A stretch of DNA of 64,000 bases from Candidatus Brocadia sp. (GCA_011525665.1 WYAU01000040.1:1-64000); one strand, 5' to 3'. Counted from the stretch's first letter, positions 1 through 9,168 are shown. Notes: generated by a model not told the origin, from the letters alone. Numbers and translations are program-made.

Positions 1-155
1 AAAACGATCAGGATATTCAATGTTGATGCATAAAAGCAGAAAAATCAGTCTTGGATACCAAACTCATTATGTATTTTGAAACCTTTTGATATCACAAATT
101 ACCCTCTGTGAGAAATGCGGGCTAGAGAAGGCTTAAAATAAACATATCATCCAAA

Positions 156-197
156 CAAAAAGCCCCAATATCCTTTTCCTGATATTGGGGCTTTCAT
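156..197. terminator. Bidirectional intrinsic terminator
   Basis: A perfect 12-bp stem (161-172 pairs with 181-192, AGCCCCAATATC and its complement) encloses an 8-nt loop. A run of A precedes it and TTTC follows, so it could end transcripts on either strand. It lies downstream of the cold-shock gene (minus strand), 106 bp past its stop. The first 155 bases of the window show no gene that I can support. Confidence 0.8.
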
Positions 198-302
198 GTC
201 GTAATTATAACGATAATTTAAATGACTACTCCCTATTTTTATACACCATAACTATTGCAACTGATTATACTTTAAAATATAAGAGTGTACTTTTTCATAA
301 AC

Positions 303-503
303 TTATAATTTGACGACGTTTGTGGCTTTGTAGCCCTTCTGGTCCTTCATGACCTCGAACTCGACCTTGTCTCCCTCTGCAAGGGTTCTAAACCCGCTGC
401 CCTGGATCGATGTCTGATGTACAAAGACATCCTGACCATTATCCTGGGAGATAAAACCAAATCCCTTTTTGTCATTGAACCACTTTACTGTTCCATTTGC
501 CAT
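303..503 (-). CDS. cspA: Cold-shock domain protein (CspA family)
   Basis: A 66-residue single cold-shock domain, the usual length for the family. It starts [18 protein letters not shown] and carries RNP1 (KGFGFI) and RNP2-like (DVFVHQ) motifs, which bind single-stranded RNA or DNA with aromatic side chains. It probably acts as an RNA chaperone. An upstream in-frame ATG at 554 would add 17 residues, but the start at 503 has a strong ribosome binding site (GGAAGAGGGGGTGA) and gives the canonical N-terminus. The gene lies downstream of era on the same strand but is separated by about 250 bp that contain a terminator-like hairpin. It is monocistronic, and the paralogue type (cold-induced or constitutive) cannot be told. 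Confidence 0.95.
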   Translation of the reverse strand: MANGTVKWFNDKKGFGFISQDNGQDVFVHQTSIQGSGFRTLAEGDKVEFEVMKDQKGYKATNVVKL

Positions 504-540
504 TCTTAAATCACCCCCTCTTCCATTAAAAAGTATGCAA

Positions 541-577
541 ACAAAAAAGGCCACGAGGTTGTAAACCTTGTAGCCTT
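541..577 (-). promoter_or_regulatory. Terminator-like hairpin in the cspA leader
   Basis: On the minus strand, 565-577 pairs with 547-559 (13 positions, one mismatch, one G-U pair). A run of six T follows directly and the cspA start codon is only 44 nt further on. It looks like an intrinsic terminator, either for readthrough from era or as an attenuator inside the cspA mRNA leader. A weak promoter candidate (TTGTAC, 18 bp, TGTTAT) sits just upstream on the minus strand and would start transcription near the foot of the hairpin. The rest of 578-754 shows nothing else. Confidence 0.5.
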
Positions 578-754
578 ACTATAACACCACTCTATAATAC
601 GACTGTACAATACAACCAAAAGACATGATGAAATAATATCAAAAATTATGCAACAAAGCAAAGGAAAATAAAAATATAGTGAACAATCGTTAATAAACAT
701 ACGCTGTAAAACAGTCTTTGCCATTTCCCCGTTTCCTAAAACCCTTAAGCAGCG

Positions 755-1657
755 TTATTTGTATCCCAGCCTGGAGAGCTTGCCTTTATCCCTTCGCCAT
801 TTTTCCATAACCTTTACCCGGAGTTCCAGATATACCTTTCTGCCGATCTGCTTTTCAATCTCTTCCCTGGCTATAAGTCCAACCCGTTTGATGGCTTTGC
901 CGTCCTTACCGATAACGATACCCTTCTGTGAATCACGTTCCACGTAAATAATTGCCTTGATATAATCCTTTCCTGCCTCCCGTTCCTTGAATTCTGAGAT
1001 CTCAACTGTTGTAGAATAGGGGATTTCCTCCCCGTAAAACTCAAAGACTTTTTCACGAATGATTTCCGAGGCAAGGAATCTTTCGTTATAGTCGGTCATG
1101 TAATCCTCCGGATAGAAAGGTTCTCCTTCCGGCAGGTGTTTCACTACGAGGGTCAGTATTAAGTCAAGATTTGTTCCTTTTAAGGCAGAAATCGGCACGA
1201 TCTCGGCAAATGTGAATTGTGTATCATACGCTGCAAGGATAGGTATGAGGCTGTCCTTTTCCACCACGTCTATTTTATTGATAGCAAGAATCACCGGGAT
1301 ATTAAGACGCAATAACTTCTCAAGGATTTCCTTGTCTGTGCCGGAAGGTGTCTCAAAGGGCTCCGCCATCAGGAGGATTACATCTGCATCTCCTATGGCA
1401 TCATAGGCGGATTTTACCATATATTTTTGTAATTCGTATTTTGGCTCCATAATACCCGGGGTATCGTAAAAGACGATTTGATAATCTTCCCCGGTCAATA
1501 CCCCCATAATCTTTTTCCGTGTCGTTTGGGGTTTGGGGGTAACAATGGATAATTTACAACCCATAAAATTGTTGATCAGGGTCGACTTCCCCACGTTTGG
1601 TTTGCCCGCAATGGCTACATAACCAGCCTTGAAGGCTTTTTTATTATCTGATTTCAT
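755..1657 (-). CDS. era: GTPase Era
   Basis: A 300-residue Era GTPase, which binds the 3' end of 16S rRNA and assists 30S ribosome maturation at the membrane. The G domain (about residues 10-175) shows G1 GKPNVGKS, G2 around PQTTR, G3 DTPG and G4 NKID. The C-terminal KH domain (about 205-285) has the GKDGKAIKRVG loop. The length is normal. It is followed on the same strand by cspA after a 250-bp gap and appears to be transcribed alone. The 267 bp between its start and the divergent gene at 1925 show no further gene. Confidence 0.97.
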   Translation of the reverse strand: MKSDNKKAFKAGYVAIAGKPNVGKSTLINNFMGCKLSIVTPKPQTTRKKIMGVLTGEDYQIVFYDTPGIMEPKYELQKYMVKSAYDAIGDADVILLMAEPFETPSGTDKEILEKLLRLNIPVILAINKIDVVEKDSLIPILAAYDTQFTFAEIVPISALKGTNLDLILTLVVKHLPEGEPFYPEDYMTDYNERFLASEIIREKVFEFYGEEIPYSTTVEISEFKEREAGKDYIKAIIYVERDSQKGIVIGKDGKAIKRVGLIAREEIEKQIGRKVYLELRVKVMEKWRRDKGKLSRLGYK

Positions 1658-1924
1658 AAAATAATTAAACCAAAATTGCTTGCGTCTAAAGGTTAATTTC
1701 GATTATTATTAATACCCTGAGGTGGGTCGAAAACCCTGCTGCATTTTAAACTTTACATGGCGTTGAATCAAGTGTTTTCGTAATCGCTCCATAACCTATC
1801 AAGAGAGTTACACTGCACCGGGTAATCATCCTAACATACTTTTTTGGACGGACTCGAAATTCAAATATGACGAAAGAAAAGGGGTTTTTTACAAAGGAAT
1901 ACGATAAAGGGGGAGGTTTGTCAC

Positions 1925-3247
1925 GTGGAAGAAATTAAACATCAACAATCGATGCCTGCCTCCGCTGGCGGGCTTTATCGTGAGAAGAAAAGGCCGGATA
2001 CGAGAAAGACAGGGAAAAGCAATAAAAGGGGGTTGAATTCTCAGAAGGTGCGTTGGTCTGTGCAAATAGCATTCTTTGTTGTGGTACTTGTTATTGGCTG
2101 GCAATTTTATACCTTTGTCAAATACTGCGAGGCCGGAGGAAAGGGGTTTTACCTGCCGCGGCCGCCCGGTGTTGAATCCTTTCTGCCGATCAGCGCCCTC
2201 ATGGGCACAAAATACTTTTTTGGCACGGGTACGATTAATCCTATCCATCCTGCAGGATTTGTCATCTTCGGGACGCTGCTTCTGACTGCCTTGTTTTTCA
2301 AGAGGGGATTCTGCGGGTGGATTTGCCCTATCGGCACCGTTTCCGAATGGGAATGGCGGCTGGGAGACTGGTTTCTGAAAAAACTTCCGCAACGGGTTTC
2401 CTCCTTAATGCGAAATATCCCGACGAGATTTACAGCGGGTTTGAGCCTGATTTTCACACCCCTTATCGCCTTGCTGATCTTGGAGGTCATCACGATGGAG
2501 TCCTTTGAATCTCCCCTTTTCAGGTACCTCACGCCTGCCTATATTCTGGCAATGGCGTTGCCGTTTGTTGTTCCCGGCAAGTTCTGGTCTGATAAGATTA
2601 ATGACATTATTGCCCGCGCCTGGAAATTTTCAATCCTTGCCTTTTTTATCCATGTTGTTATCATCAAAATGCCCATTGCACAATTAGAGGTCTTATACAC
2701 GCGCGCACCTTTCGTTCGTGTTGCAGACGTTAAGATGCTCAAATTTTTCCTGAACATGTCCGGAATGGCCTTATCCGTCGTCCTGACCATTCTCCTCCTG
2801 TCACTGATTAACAAAAACTACTGGTGCCGTTTTTTCTGCCCCTATGGCGCCCTTTTGGGCATTATCGGATATGTAAGCCCTATGAGAATTACCCGTGACA
2901 CGGGAAAGTGTATTGATTGCGGAAAATGCACGAGGGCGTGCGCCATGCACATCCTTGTGGAAAAAAAGAAGCACGTCCTGACACATGAATGCGTCGCCTG
3001 CTACGATTGCGTTAATGCTTGTCCGGTGAATGGAGCGCTGGATATGAAACTGGTGGGAGACCGTAAAAAAATTCATTACGGCCTTTATGCCATCATGCTC
3101 GTGGGTTTGTATGTTGCCATAACAAATACCGCCCGCGCCACGGGACACTGGTATACCAAAATATCGGATGCCGAGTATGTCCTGAGGATATCGGAACTCA
3201 ATCATCCAAAATACCTTCACAAGGCAGGCCAGTTTGAGATGGAATAA
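1925..3247 (+). CDS. Membrane-bound polyferredoxin, NapH/CcoG/NosR-C type
   Basis: A 440-residue integral membrane iron-sulfur protein. After a basic N-terminus come several transmembrane segments (first about residues 43-62). Two CxxxCP loops (FCGWICPIG near residue 130 and CRFFCPYG near 300) are typical of the NapH/NosR/CcoG family. Two [4Fe-4S] motifs follow (CIDCGKCTRAC near 329, CVACYDCVNACP near 356), then a last transmembrane helix. Relatives pass electrons between quinones or membrane carriers and periplasmic or Fe-S partners. The GTG start at 1925 is preceded by GGGGGAGG at good spacing. It sits upstream of nifU-nifS on the same strand but 354 bp away with a separate promoter between. 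The precise electron partner cannot be read from sequence. Confidence 0.85.
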   Translation: MEEIKHQQSMPASAGGLYREKKRPDTRKTGKSNKRGLNSQKVRWSVQIAFFVVVLVIGWQFYTFVKYCEAGGKGFYLPRPPGVESFLPISALMGTKYFFGTGTINPIHPAGFVIFGTLLLTALFFKRGFCGWICPIGTVSEWEWRLGDWFLKKLPQRVSSLMRNIPTRFTAGLSLIFTPLIALLILEVITMESFESPLFRYLTPAYILAMALPFVVPGKFWSDKINDIIARAWKFSILAFFIHVVIIKMPIAQLEVLYTRAPFVRVADVKMLKFFLNMSGMALSVVLTILLLSLINKNYWCRFFCPYGALLGIIGYVSPMRITRDTGKCIDCGKCTRACAMHILVEKKKHVLTHECVACYDCVNACPVNGALDMKLVGDRKKIHYGLYAIMLVGLYVAITNTARATGHWYTKISDAEYVLRISELNHPKYLHKAGQFEME

Positions 3248-3601
3248 GCAATCGGGAAACAAATCAGTGAATATCCTTGTGGGATTATGGTGGAAATTTT
3301 TTGCAAGAACCGGTAGATGCAGCCGGGAGAAAGACCTGTTGCAGTCCGAATCTTGACATTCCGGAGATAAAAGAATATAGTGGGTGCTGCGGACGAGGTC
3401 GGTTTTTTTCGGAAAAATGTCCTGCGTAAGGATGAAGACGAGAAAAATCATGTGCGGAGGTTTTGTCTGAAGTGCTTTGTGTCTCGCTTCGGCGTCCGAC
3501 AGGCAGATTTTAAGAAGTTTTCCGGCCAAAATATACAGCATGCCGGTGGCGGGCATGGGGTAAATTTGTTATCTTAGCATAATTTACAGAAAGGAATAAG
3601 G
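3248..3601 (+). other. Gap with nifU promoter and long leader
   Basis: I see no convincing gene in these 354 bp. A small open frame at 3380-3577 has no ribosome binding site or recognisable composition. The region does contain a consensus promoter (3353-3381), so about 213 nt would form an untranslated leader of nifU. Confidence 0.5.
3353..3381 (+). promoter_or_regulatory. Consensus sigma70 promoter for nifU-nifS
   Basis: TTGACA (3353-3358), a 17-bp spacer and TATAGT (3376-3381) match the housekeeping consensus almost perfectly. The expected start of transcription is near 3388, giving a leader of about 213 nt before the GTG of nifU. Confidence 0.7.
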
Positions 3602-4456
3602 GTGTGGGATTATTCTGAAAAAGTTAAAGATCATTTCTTTCATCCAAGGAATGTAGGTGAAATTGCAAATCCAGACGCGGTGGGCGAAGTGGGTAGCCTT
3701 GCCTGTGGAGACGCATTAAAGCTGATGCTGAAGCTGGATGAGACAGGCCGTATTGTGGATGTGAAATTTAAGACGTTCGGGTGTGGAAGCGCCATTGCTT
3801 CTGCGAGCGCCCTGACGGAAATGATTAAAGGAAAAACGCTGGAAGAAGCGGGCAAGATTACGGATAGTGACATCGCCGCGTACCTTGATGGATTGCCGGA
3901 GCAGAAGATGCATTGTTCTGTGATGGGCCGCGAGGCCCTGGAAGCGGCTATCGCAAATTACCGCGGAGTAAAGATAGAGAAGCCCGTTGATGAGGGAACG
4001 ATCGTGTGCAAGTGTTTTGGGGTAACGGATAATAAGATCGCCCACGAGGTGAGAGAGCATAAATTGACCACGATTGAGCAGGTGACAAATTTCTGTAAGG
4101 CAGGCGGCGGGTGCCGCTCATGCCATCCCCAGATTCAGGCCATTATCGACGAGGTATGGCAAAAAGAAAAGGAGAAGGCGCTGATAGAAAAGGTTCGGAA
4201 ACCGGTTAAGAAATTGACGAACATTCAAAAAATGAAATTGGTGCAGGAAACGATAGAACGGGATATCCGGCCTACCCTTCAGTCAGACGGAGGCGATATT
4301 GAATTGATCGACATGGATGGCGACCGTGTTATGGTCTCATTTCGGGGGAGTTGTGCGGAGTGTCCCAGTTCAAAGGTCACATTAAAATCCACGGTGGAGG
4401 CGAAACTGCGGGAGTTTGTGACGGATACGCTTATCGTTGAGGAGGTGGCTTCATGA
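3602..4456 (+). CDS. nifU: Fe-S cluster scaffold NifU (full three-domain form)
   Basis: A 284-residue modular NifU that assembles Fe-S clusters with sulfur from the cysteine desulfurase encoded next. The N-terminal IscU-like domain has the three scaffold cysteines (C35 in SLACGD, C61 in FGCGS, C105 in MHCSV). The middle Bfd-like [2Fe-2S] domain shows CKCFG and CRSCH. The C-terminal Nfu domain has CAECPSS. GTG is the start, after AAAGGAATAAGG. Its stop overlaps the nifS start by 4 nt (ATGA), so the two are translationally coupled. No nitrogenase genes are in the window, so this is probably the general Fe-S assembly pair of the cell rather than a nitrogen-fixation gene. Confidence 0.95.
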   Translation: MWDYSEKVKDHFFHPRNVGEIANPDAVGEVGSLACGDALKLMLKLDETGRIVDVKFKTFGCGSAIASASALTEMIKGKTLEEAGKITDSDIAAYLDGLPEQKMHCSVMGREALEAAIANYRGVKIEKPVDEGTIVCKCFGVTDNKIAHEVREHKLTTIEQVTNFCKAGGGCRSCHPQIQAIIDEVWQKEKEKALIEKVRKPVKKLTNIQKMKLVQETIERDIRPTLQSDGGDIELIDMDGDRVMVSFRGSCAECPSSKVTLKSTVEAKLREFVTDTLIVEEVAS

Positions 4457-5652
4457 AAGTTGTATATGCAGATAATAACGCAACGACAAAGGTAGCGCCT
4501 GAAGTCCTGGAGGCGATGATGCCGTATTTTAGTGAATACTACGGAAATCCTTCAAGTATGCATACCTTTGGGGGACAGGTGGCCAAAAAGGTCGATATGG
4601 CAAGACAGCAAGTGGCAGACCTCATAGGTTCGGACCCGTCGGAGATTGTATTTACAAGCTGCGGTACGGAAAGTGATAATGCAGCGATTTGGGGGATACT
4701 TCGGGCAAACCCGCACAAGAGGCACATTGTGACCTCGCGGGTAGAGCACCCTGCTGTTTATAATTTGTGCAAGTACCTGGCTCAAAATGGTTATCATGTT
4801 ACGGAATTGGGTGTAGATAGCAATGGAATGCTGAATCTGAATGAATTGGCCGATGTTGTAAGAGAAGACACGGCGATTGTGTCCGTTATGTATGCAAACA
4901 ACGAGACCGGCGTGATATTTCCCATAGAGGATATAGGGCGTATCGTGAAGGAGAGGGGTTCTCTACTCCATACCGACGCCGTCCAGGCCGTAGGAAAGAT
5001 ACCCGTGAATCTTTCGAAAAGCACGATAGACTTATTAACCCTCTCGGGGCATAAATTACATGCCCCAAAAGGAGTAGGCGCCCTTTTTGTCCGGAAGGGG
5101 ATTACCTTTACGCCTTTTATCGTCGGAGGACATCAGGAAAGGAATCGTCGCGGCGGCACGGAAAATGTTCCCTCTATTGTCGGTCTTGGCAAGGCGTGTG
5201 AATTGGCGAAGAAACATATGCCTGAGGAACAGACCCGCGTAAAGCAATTGAGGGACAAGCTGGAGGACGAAATTCTGAGAAAGGCGCCGGATGCCAGGGT
5301 GAATGGCCATAAAACACATCGCCTTCCCAATACCACCAATTTGAGCTTTGAATTTGTGGAAGGAGAGGCCATTCTGTTGCTTTTGAATGAAAAAGGAATT
5401 TGTGCTTCATCCGGTTCAGCCTGCACCTCCGGCTCTTTGGAGCCGTCGCACGTGCTCAGGGCCATGGGCGTTCCCTTTACGGCGGTACATGGTTCTGTAC
5501 GGTTAAGTTTGAGCCGGTATAGCACGTTGGAAGACGTTGACTTCATTATCGAACATCTCCCGCCTATTATTAGGAGATTGCGGGAGATATCGCCCTACGG
5601 CAGGCAGACACGGGCGAAGGAACAACCTGCCAGTATATCGGCAAGCGCATAG
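4453..5652 (+). CDS. nifS: Cysteine desulfurase NifS/IscS
   Basis: A 399-residue PLP-dependent enzyme that converts cysteine to alanine and a protein-bound persulfide for NifU. It begins VVYADNNATTKVAP, typical of the class. The PLP lysine is in SGHKLHAPKG, and the persulfide cysteine lies in the loop SSGSACTSGS, the short-loop class I arrangement of NifS/IscS. The start overlaps the end of nifU, and a strong terminator follows 21 bp after its stop. Confidence 0.96.
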   Translation: MKVVYADNNATTKVAPEVLEAMMPYFSEYYGNPSSMHTFGGQVAKKVDMARQQVADLIGSDPSEIVFTSCGTESDNAAIWGILRANPHKRHIVTSRVEHPAVYNLCKYLAQNGYHVTELGVDSNGMLNLNELADVVREDTAIVSVMYANNETGVIFPIEDIGRIVKERGSLLHTDAVQAVGKIPVNLSKSTIDLLTLSGHKLHAPKGVGALFVRKGITFTPFIVGGHQERNRRGGTENVPSIVGLGKACELAKKHMPEEQTRVKQLRDKLEDEILRKAPDARVNGHKTHRLPNTTNLSFEFVEGEAILLLLNEKGICASSGSACTSGSLEPSHVLRAMGVPFTAVHGSVRLSLSRYSTLEDVDFIIEHLPPIIRRLREISPYGRQTRAKEQPASISASA

Positions 5653-5673
5653 ATAAAGAAGGCGAATAACGCA

Positions 5674-5714
5674 GGGGATTTTCGTTGCCGGAGGGCAACG
5701 AAAATCCCCCTTTT
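5674..5714. terminator. Strong intrinsic terminator between nifS and htrA
   Basis: A perfect 16-bp stem (5674-5689 with 5694-5709) closes a 4-nt GGAG loop and is followed by CTTTT. It lies between two convergent genes and probably ends nifU-nifS transcription. Confidence 0.85.
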
Positions 5715-5786
5715 CACCTTATTGCGAAGCAGGGAGAAAGGGGGATTCCGGTTTTTCTCAAAACTAAAATAGGCGGAAAATAGCGG

Positions 5787-7331
5787 TTATTTTTCCTTTG
5801 TCTTGATAATAACGTATCGGGAGAACTCACCTCGTTTTACCAGGAGAAGGATACCCTTTTCCTTATCTCCCTCGCTCAGCGCCTTTTTGAATTCCGTCAC
5901 ATTCGTGATTTTCTTTCTGTTTACCTCTTTAATGAGATCTCCTTCCCGTATATCCGACATGGCTGCAGGGCTTCCCGGCTGAACTTCAGAGACTATCACG
6001 CCGCTGTCTTCTTCAATGCCAAGACTTTTGGCGAGTTCTTTTGTGAGATTTTGCACGGTCATTCCAAGGTCTTTCCCGGTGGGCACCGCACCGGGTACGG
6101 CAGCAAACAGATCCGCCGGTTGTTCGCCGATCTTCACGGCGAGTTCTTTTTCTTTCCCGTCCCTCAGGACTTTGACCTTTACTTTTTTGCCGACTTCCGT
6201 TTGTGCAACGGTATTCCGCAAATGATTCACATCCCTGATGGGCTTTCCTTCATATTCAATCACGATATCGCCGCGTTCAAAACCGGCTTCTTTTGCCGGA
6301 GAATTTTCCTGGATATCACTTACCAGGACTCCTTCAGTAACCGTAACGTTAAATGACTTTGCCAGAGCCGGATCGATATCCTGGATGACAACGCCAAGCC
6401 AGCCTCGTGTGACCTTGCCTTTTTCAACAAGATCCCGCATGATAATTTTTACCATGTTTATGGGAATGGCGAAACCGATGCCCTGATAACCACCGCTTCT
6501 TGTGAATATGGCGGTATTGATGCCAATAATTTCCCCCTTAATATTAACAAGGGGCCCGCCGCTGTTGCCGGGGTTAATGGCTGCATCTGTTTGAATCATG
6601 TCTTCATACGCGGCAACGCCTACGTTGGCCCTGCCCGTGGCGCTAATAATGCCGACAGAAACCGTCTGTGTTAAGCCGAAGGGACTCCCAATGGCGATTG
6701 CCCATTGTCCCACCCTGATCGTGTCCGAGTCTCCTAATTTTGCTGACGGTAAATTTTTCCCCTCTATTTTTACAACGGCAATGTCCGTTTGGGGATCGGT
6801 CCCGACCACCTTTCCATCAAATTCTCTTTTGTCTCCTAAGGTAATCTTAAGCTCATCGGCATCTTCCACAACATGGTTGTTCGTGATTATATAACCCTTT
6901 TCGCCGTCAACAATTACTCCGGAACCAAGGCCCTGTATTTTATACTCACCTTCGGGAAATCTGGGCCTGAAAAAACGGTCAAAAAATTCGTCTCCGAAAA
7001 AATCTCTAAAATCACGGAACGGGTCGGCTTCATTTTCAGGACCGGGTCCCTGCCGATGGAACCGGTCTTCCGGCATCTTCTTTTTTTGCTGGGCATGTTT
7101 AAAAACCTTTACCGAGGTAATGGATACAACGGCAGGTTTTACCTGTTCGACTACCTGTTCAAACACATGCTCGAAATTCTGCGCAGTGGCTAATGCATCT
7201 TTATCGGATTCATTTGCCTGTTTGTTCGCTGCAAAAAGCGCTCTTTCCTGGGGTAAACTTATGCCGATTCCGGCACAAAAGACAAAGATGAAAAGAAGAC
7301 GAAGACAAAAATTTTCTACGCGGTGAAGCAT
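5787..7331 (-). CDS. HtrA/DegP-type periplasmic serine protease
   Basis: A 514-residue Do-family protease and chaperone. A signal peptide (about residues 1-34) is followed by a trypsin-like domain with the catalytic triad H153 (TNNHVV), D183 (TDIAVV) and S257 (GNSGGP). Two PDZ domains follow (about 295-385 and 420-510). A glycine-poor, charged insert rich in Phe and Asp (about 85-128) precedes the protease domain. It should degrade or refold damaged envelope proteins. The start has AAGGAGG seven bases upstream, and a near-perfect promoter is found 47-75 bp upstream. It is transcribed alone. Confidence 0.95.
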   Translation of the reverse strand: MLHRVENFCLRLLFIFVFCAGIGISLPQERALFAANKQANESDKDALATAQNFEHVFEQVVEQVKPAVVSITSVKVFKHAQQKKKMPEDRFHRQGPGPENEADPFRDFRDFFGDEFFDRFFRPRFPEGEYKIQGLGSGVIVDGEKGYIITNNHVVEDADELKITLGDKREFDGKVVGTDPQTDIAVVKIEGKNLPSAKLGDSDTIRVGQWAIAIGSPFGLTQTVSVGIISATGRANVGVAAYEDMIQTDAAINPGNSGGPLVNIKGEIIGINTAIFTRSGGYQGIGFAIPINMVKIIMRDLVEKGKVTRGWLGVVIQDIDPALAKSFNVTVTEGVLVSDIQENSPAKEAGFERGDIVIEYEGKPIRDVNHLRNTVAQTEVGKKVKVKVLRDGKEKELAVKIGEQPADLFAAVPGAVPTGKDLGMTVQNLTKELAKSLGIEEDSGVIVSEVQPGSPAAMSDIREGDLIKEVNRKKITNVTEFKKALSEGDKEKGILLLVKRGEFSRYVIIKTKEK

Positions 7332-7377
7332 GACAAACCTCCTTCAAAAAAGTTTCAATCTTCAAGTGCCTTATCGA

Positions 7378-7406
7378 ATTGTATTCCAGATATAAGTTTT
7401 TGTCAA
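7378..7406 (-). promoter_or_regulatory. Promoter of htrA
   Basis: On the minus strand TTGACA (7406-7401), a 17-bp spacer and TACAAT (7383-7378) form a near-consensus sigma70 promoter. The leader would be about 40 nt. Confidence 0.7.
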
Positions 7407-7436
7407 ACCAAAAGTTGTATAACGCTTCTATATTAC

Positions 7437-7465
7437 TTGCATTCTCTCTTTAGCATTGATACAAT
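7437..7465 (+). promoter_or_regulatory. Promoter of the PLD-like gene
   Basis: TTGCAT (7437-7442), 17 bp and TACAAT (7460-7465), diverging from the htrA promoter. The gene start is at 7561, giving a leader of about 90 nt. Confidence 0.5.
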
Positions 7466-7560
7466 TAAAGAAAATGTGTCCTTTCACGGAGGGTGAGCCG
7501 GGCTGAACCATTGCAAATAATTATATCTTGTAATTATATGTTGGTTAACAGGGGTCGGGT

Positions 7561-9039
7561 GTGAATTTGTTCCAAAGAAACAGGAGGCAGAGGGGTATTG
7601 TGGGTTGGCAAAAGATCTGTATTGTGATGCTCGTTGCAACCGCGAGTTCGTTTTTCTCTTCTCAAGATGCAGCATTTTCTTCAGATGTCTATTTTACATC
7701 ACGGGAAATAAAAGAGCGAATTTTACACGAGATTGAAGGGTGCAAAGAGTCTCTTGACATTGCCATTTCGGATAGCGCCTCGGCAGATATAGTAAATGCT
7801 CTTGCTAAAGCGCGGGAACGGGGAGTTCGTGTCAGGATTGTGGTTGATAGGAAACGCGCCTTCGCGAAAGGGCCATTATCGGGTCTTTATAAAAATACGG
7901 ATGTTGCACTAAAGGTATTGATTCAAAAAGGGCGAACGTATAACAATTTTGCCATCTTTGATGCTAAATTGCTGGCAACCGGGTCGTACTCCTGGAATGA
8001 AGATGCAGGCAGTTTCAACCGATACAACGCCATCTTTACCGATGAAGCCAGATTGCTGGTGAAGCACCAAAGGGAATTTGACCGTATGTTTCACGAGGGA
8101 AAAATTTCGGGTATAAAAGGGAGTGTGCCTGCAGAGACAAAAGGCGAAAGGGTCTCTGGCGCGCCGGTGAATATCATTCCGAAGCCAGGAGGTTCCGGGA
8201 ATCAGGTTGTAGCGTCAAATTTTGGCGTCATCATAACGGAGACGGCCGACGGCTGTATCAGCATGAGTTTTGAAGAGTTTGATGCTGTCTTCGGGATGGC
8301 GAGCGAGTTATCCGACGAGCAAAAAGAGAGTTTGTGGAGCCGATGTGCGGGTAAAAAGGTCACGTGGAGTGGAAAAGTAACTTATATTGGATGGGGGTTG
8401 ATAACGGGATGGATGATGAGCGTATCCCACGGTGACACCAGTGTTGAAATAAAGTTAAATTCAGCTCATAAAGACCGTTTTTCTCCCGTGAAATATGGTA
8501 ATACGGTGACTTATACGGGAAAGCTCGATTCGCGGGTGACGAGGATATTCCCGTATAAACTGGAAGACGGAGACGTGGTTGAAATTAAAAATACCCTTCC
8601 TTCTCAGGCAAGCACTCACGAGTTGTTTGAAAACCCCGATGTGGTGCCCGTTTCCCAGGGACCAAAAAAAATATTTCTCGGAGAGTCTTTTGAGGATCTG
8701 GACAAGATTTTTGGTAAGGGGAGTAATTTATCCGATGCACAAAAGGATAAGGCATGGGAAAAATATAAGGGGAAATATGTCAGCTGGATGGGACAGATCG
8801 TCCATAAAAATTTAAACGTTGCGTCAGGTTTGCGGGTGATGATGCAAATGGAGAGCGGGGACGTGGAGGTAAAATTTGGGTTGGCGAAGAAAGAGAAGGT
8901 GTTGAGATTTCAGGACGGTGAAACCATACTCTATACAGGTAAATTGGCTGAAAGATGCGGCGGTCTTTCTCCCTATATCCTGGAGGATGGCGATATCATA
9001 ACAATGAAAGAGCCGGGTACAGGGAAAAGCGGCATGTGA
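7561..9039 (+). CDS. Exported PLD-fold protein with a degenerate active site and two repeated C-terminal domains
   Basis: 492 residues. A signal peptide (about 1-40) precedes one phospholipase D-like domain (about 42-180). The expected HxKxxxxD motif reads YNNFAIFD: the catalytic His is Tyr and the Lys is Asn, while the GSYSWN tail of the motif is intact. It is therefore probably a binding rather than a catalytic module. The C-terminal half holds two copies of a domain of about 105 residues (about 237-345 and 375-485). Each copy starts F-E-x-x-D-x-(I/V)-F-G, has a conserved Trp-x-Gly strand (TWSGKV, SWMGQI), then YTGKL, and ends LEDGD. This looks like an OB-type or beta-barrel duplication that I cannot name. 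The GTG start follows AGGGGTCGGGT. The function is unknown. Confidence 0.75.
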   Translation: MNLFQRNRRQRGIVGWQKICIVMLVATASSFFSSQDAAFSSDVYFTSREIKERILHEIEGCKESLDIAISDSASADIVNALAKARERGVRVRIVVDRKRAFAKGPLSGLYKNTDVALKVLIQKGRTYNNFAIFDAKLLATGSYSWNEDAGSFNRYNAIFTDEARLLVKHQREFDRMFHEGKISGIKGSVPAETKGERVSGAPVNIIPKPGGSGNQVVASNFGVIITETADGCISMSFEEFDAVFGMASELSDEQKESLWSRCAGKKVTWSGKVTYIGWGLITGWMMSVSHGDTSVEIKLNSAHKDRFSPVKYGNTVTYTGKLDSRVTRIFPYKLEDGDVVEIKNTLPSQASTHELFENPDVVPVSQGPKKIFLGESFEDLDKIFGKGSNLSDAQKDKAWEKYKGKYVSWMGQIVHKNLNVASGLRVMMQMESGDVEVKFGLAKKEKVLRFQDGETILYTGKLAERCGGLSPYILEDGDIITMKEPGTGKSGM

Positions 9040-9139
9040 TATCGTGCGGATTATGGGGAATATGTGAAATTTCAAACACGTTTTACGGGAGGGCACAGAT
9101 GCCTTTTGCCCGACATCCACACCGGTGAAATTCCTTGAT

Positions 9140-9168
9140 TTGACGCATTCCGCACGCGCAGGTATATT
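9140..9168 (+). promoter_or_regulatory. Promoter of the 16-TPR gene
   Basis: TTGACG (9140-9145), 17 bp and TATATT (9163-9168) predict a transcript start near 9175, immediately before the ribosome binding site at 9181. This excludes the longer open frame that begins at 9125. Confidence 0.6.

Noticed and set aside
3380-3577. Possible 65-residue gene upstream of nifU
   Set aside because: No ribosome binding site, and its composition does not resemble a protein. It overlaps the predicted leader.
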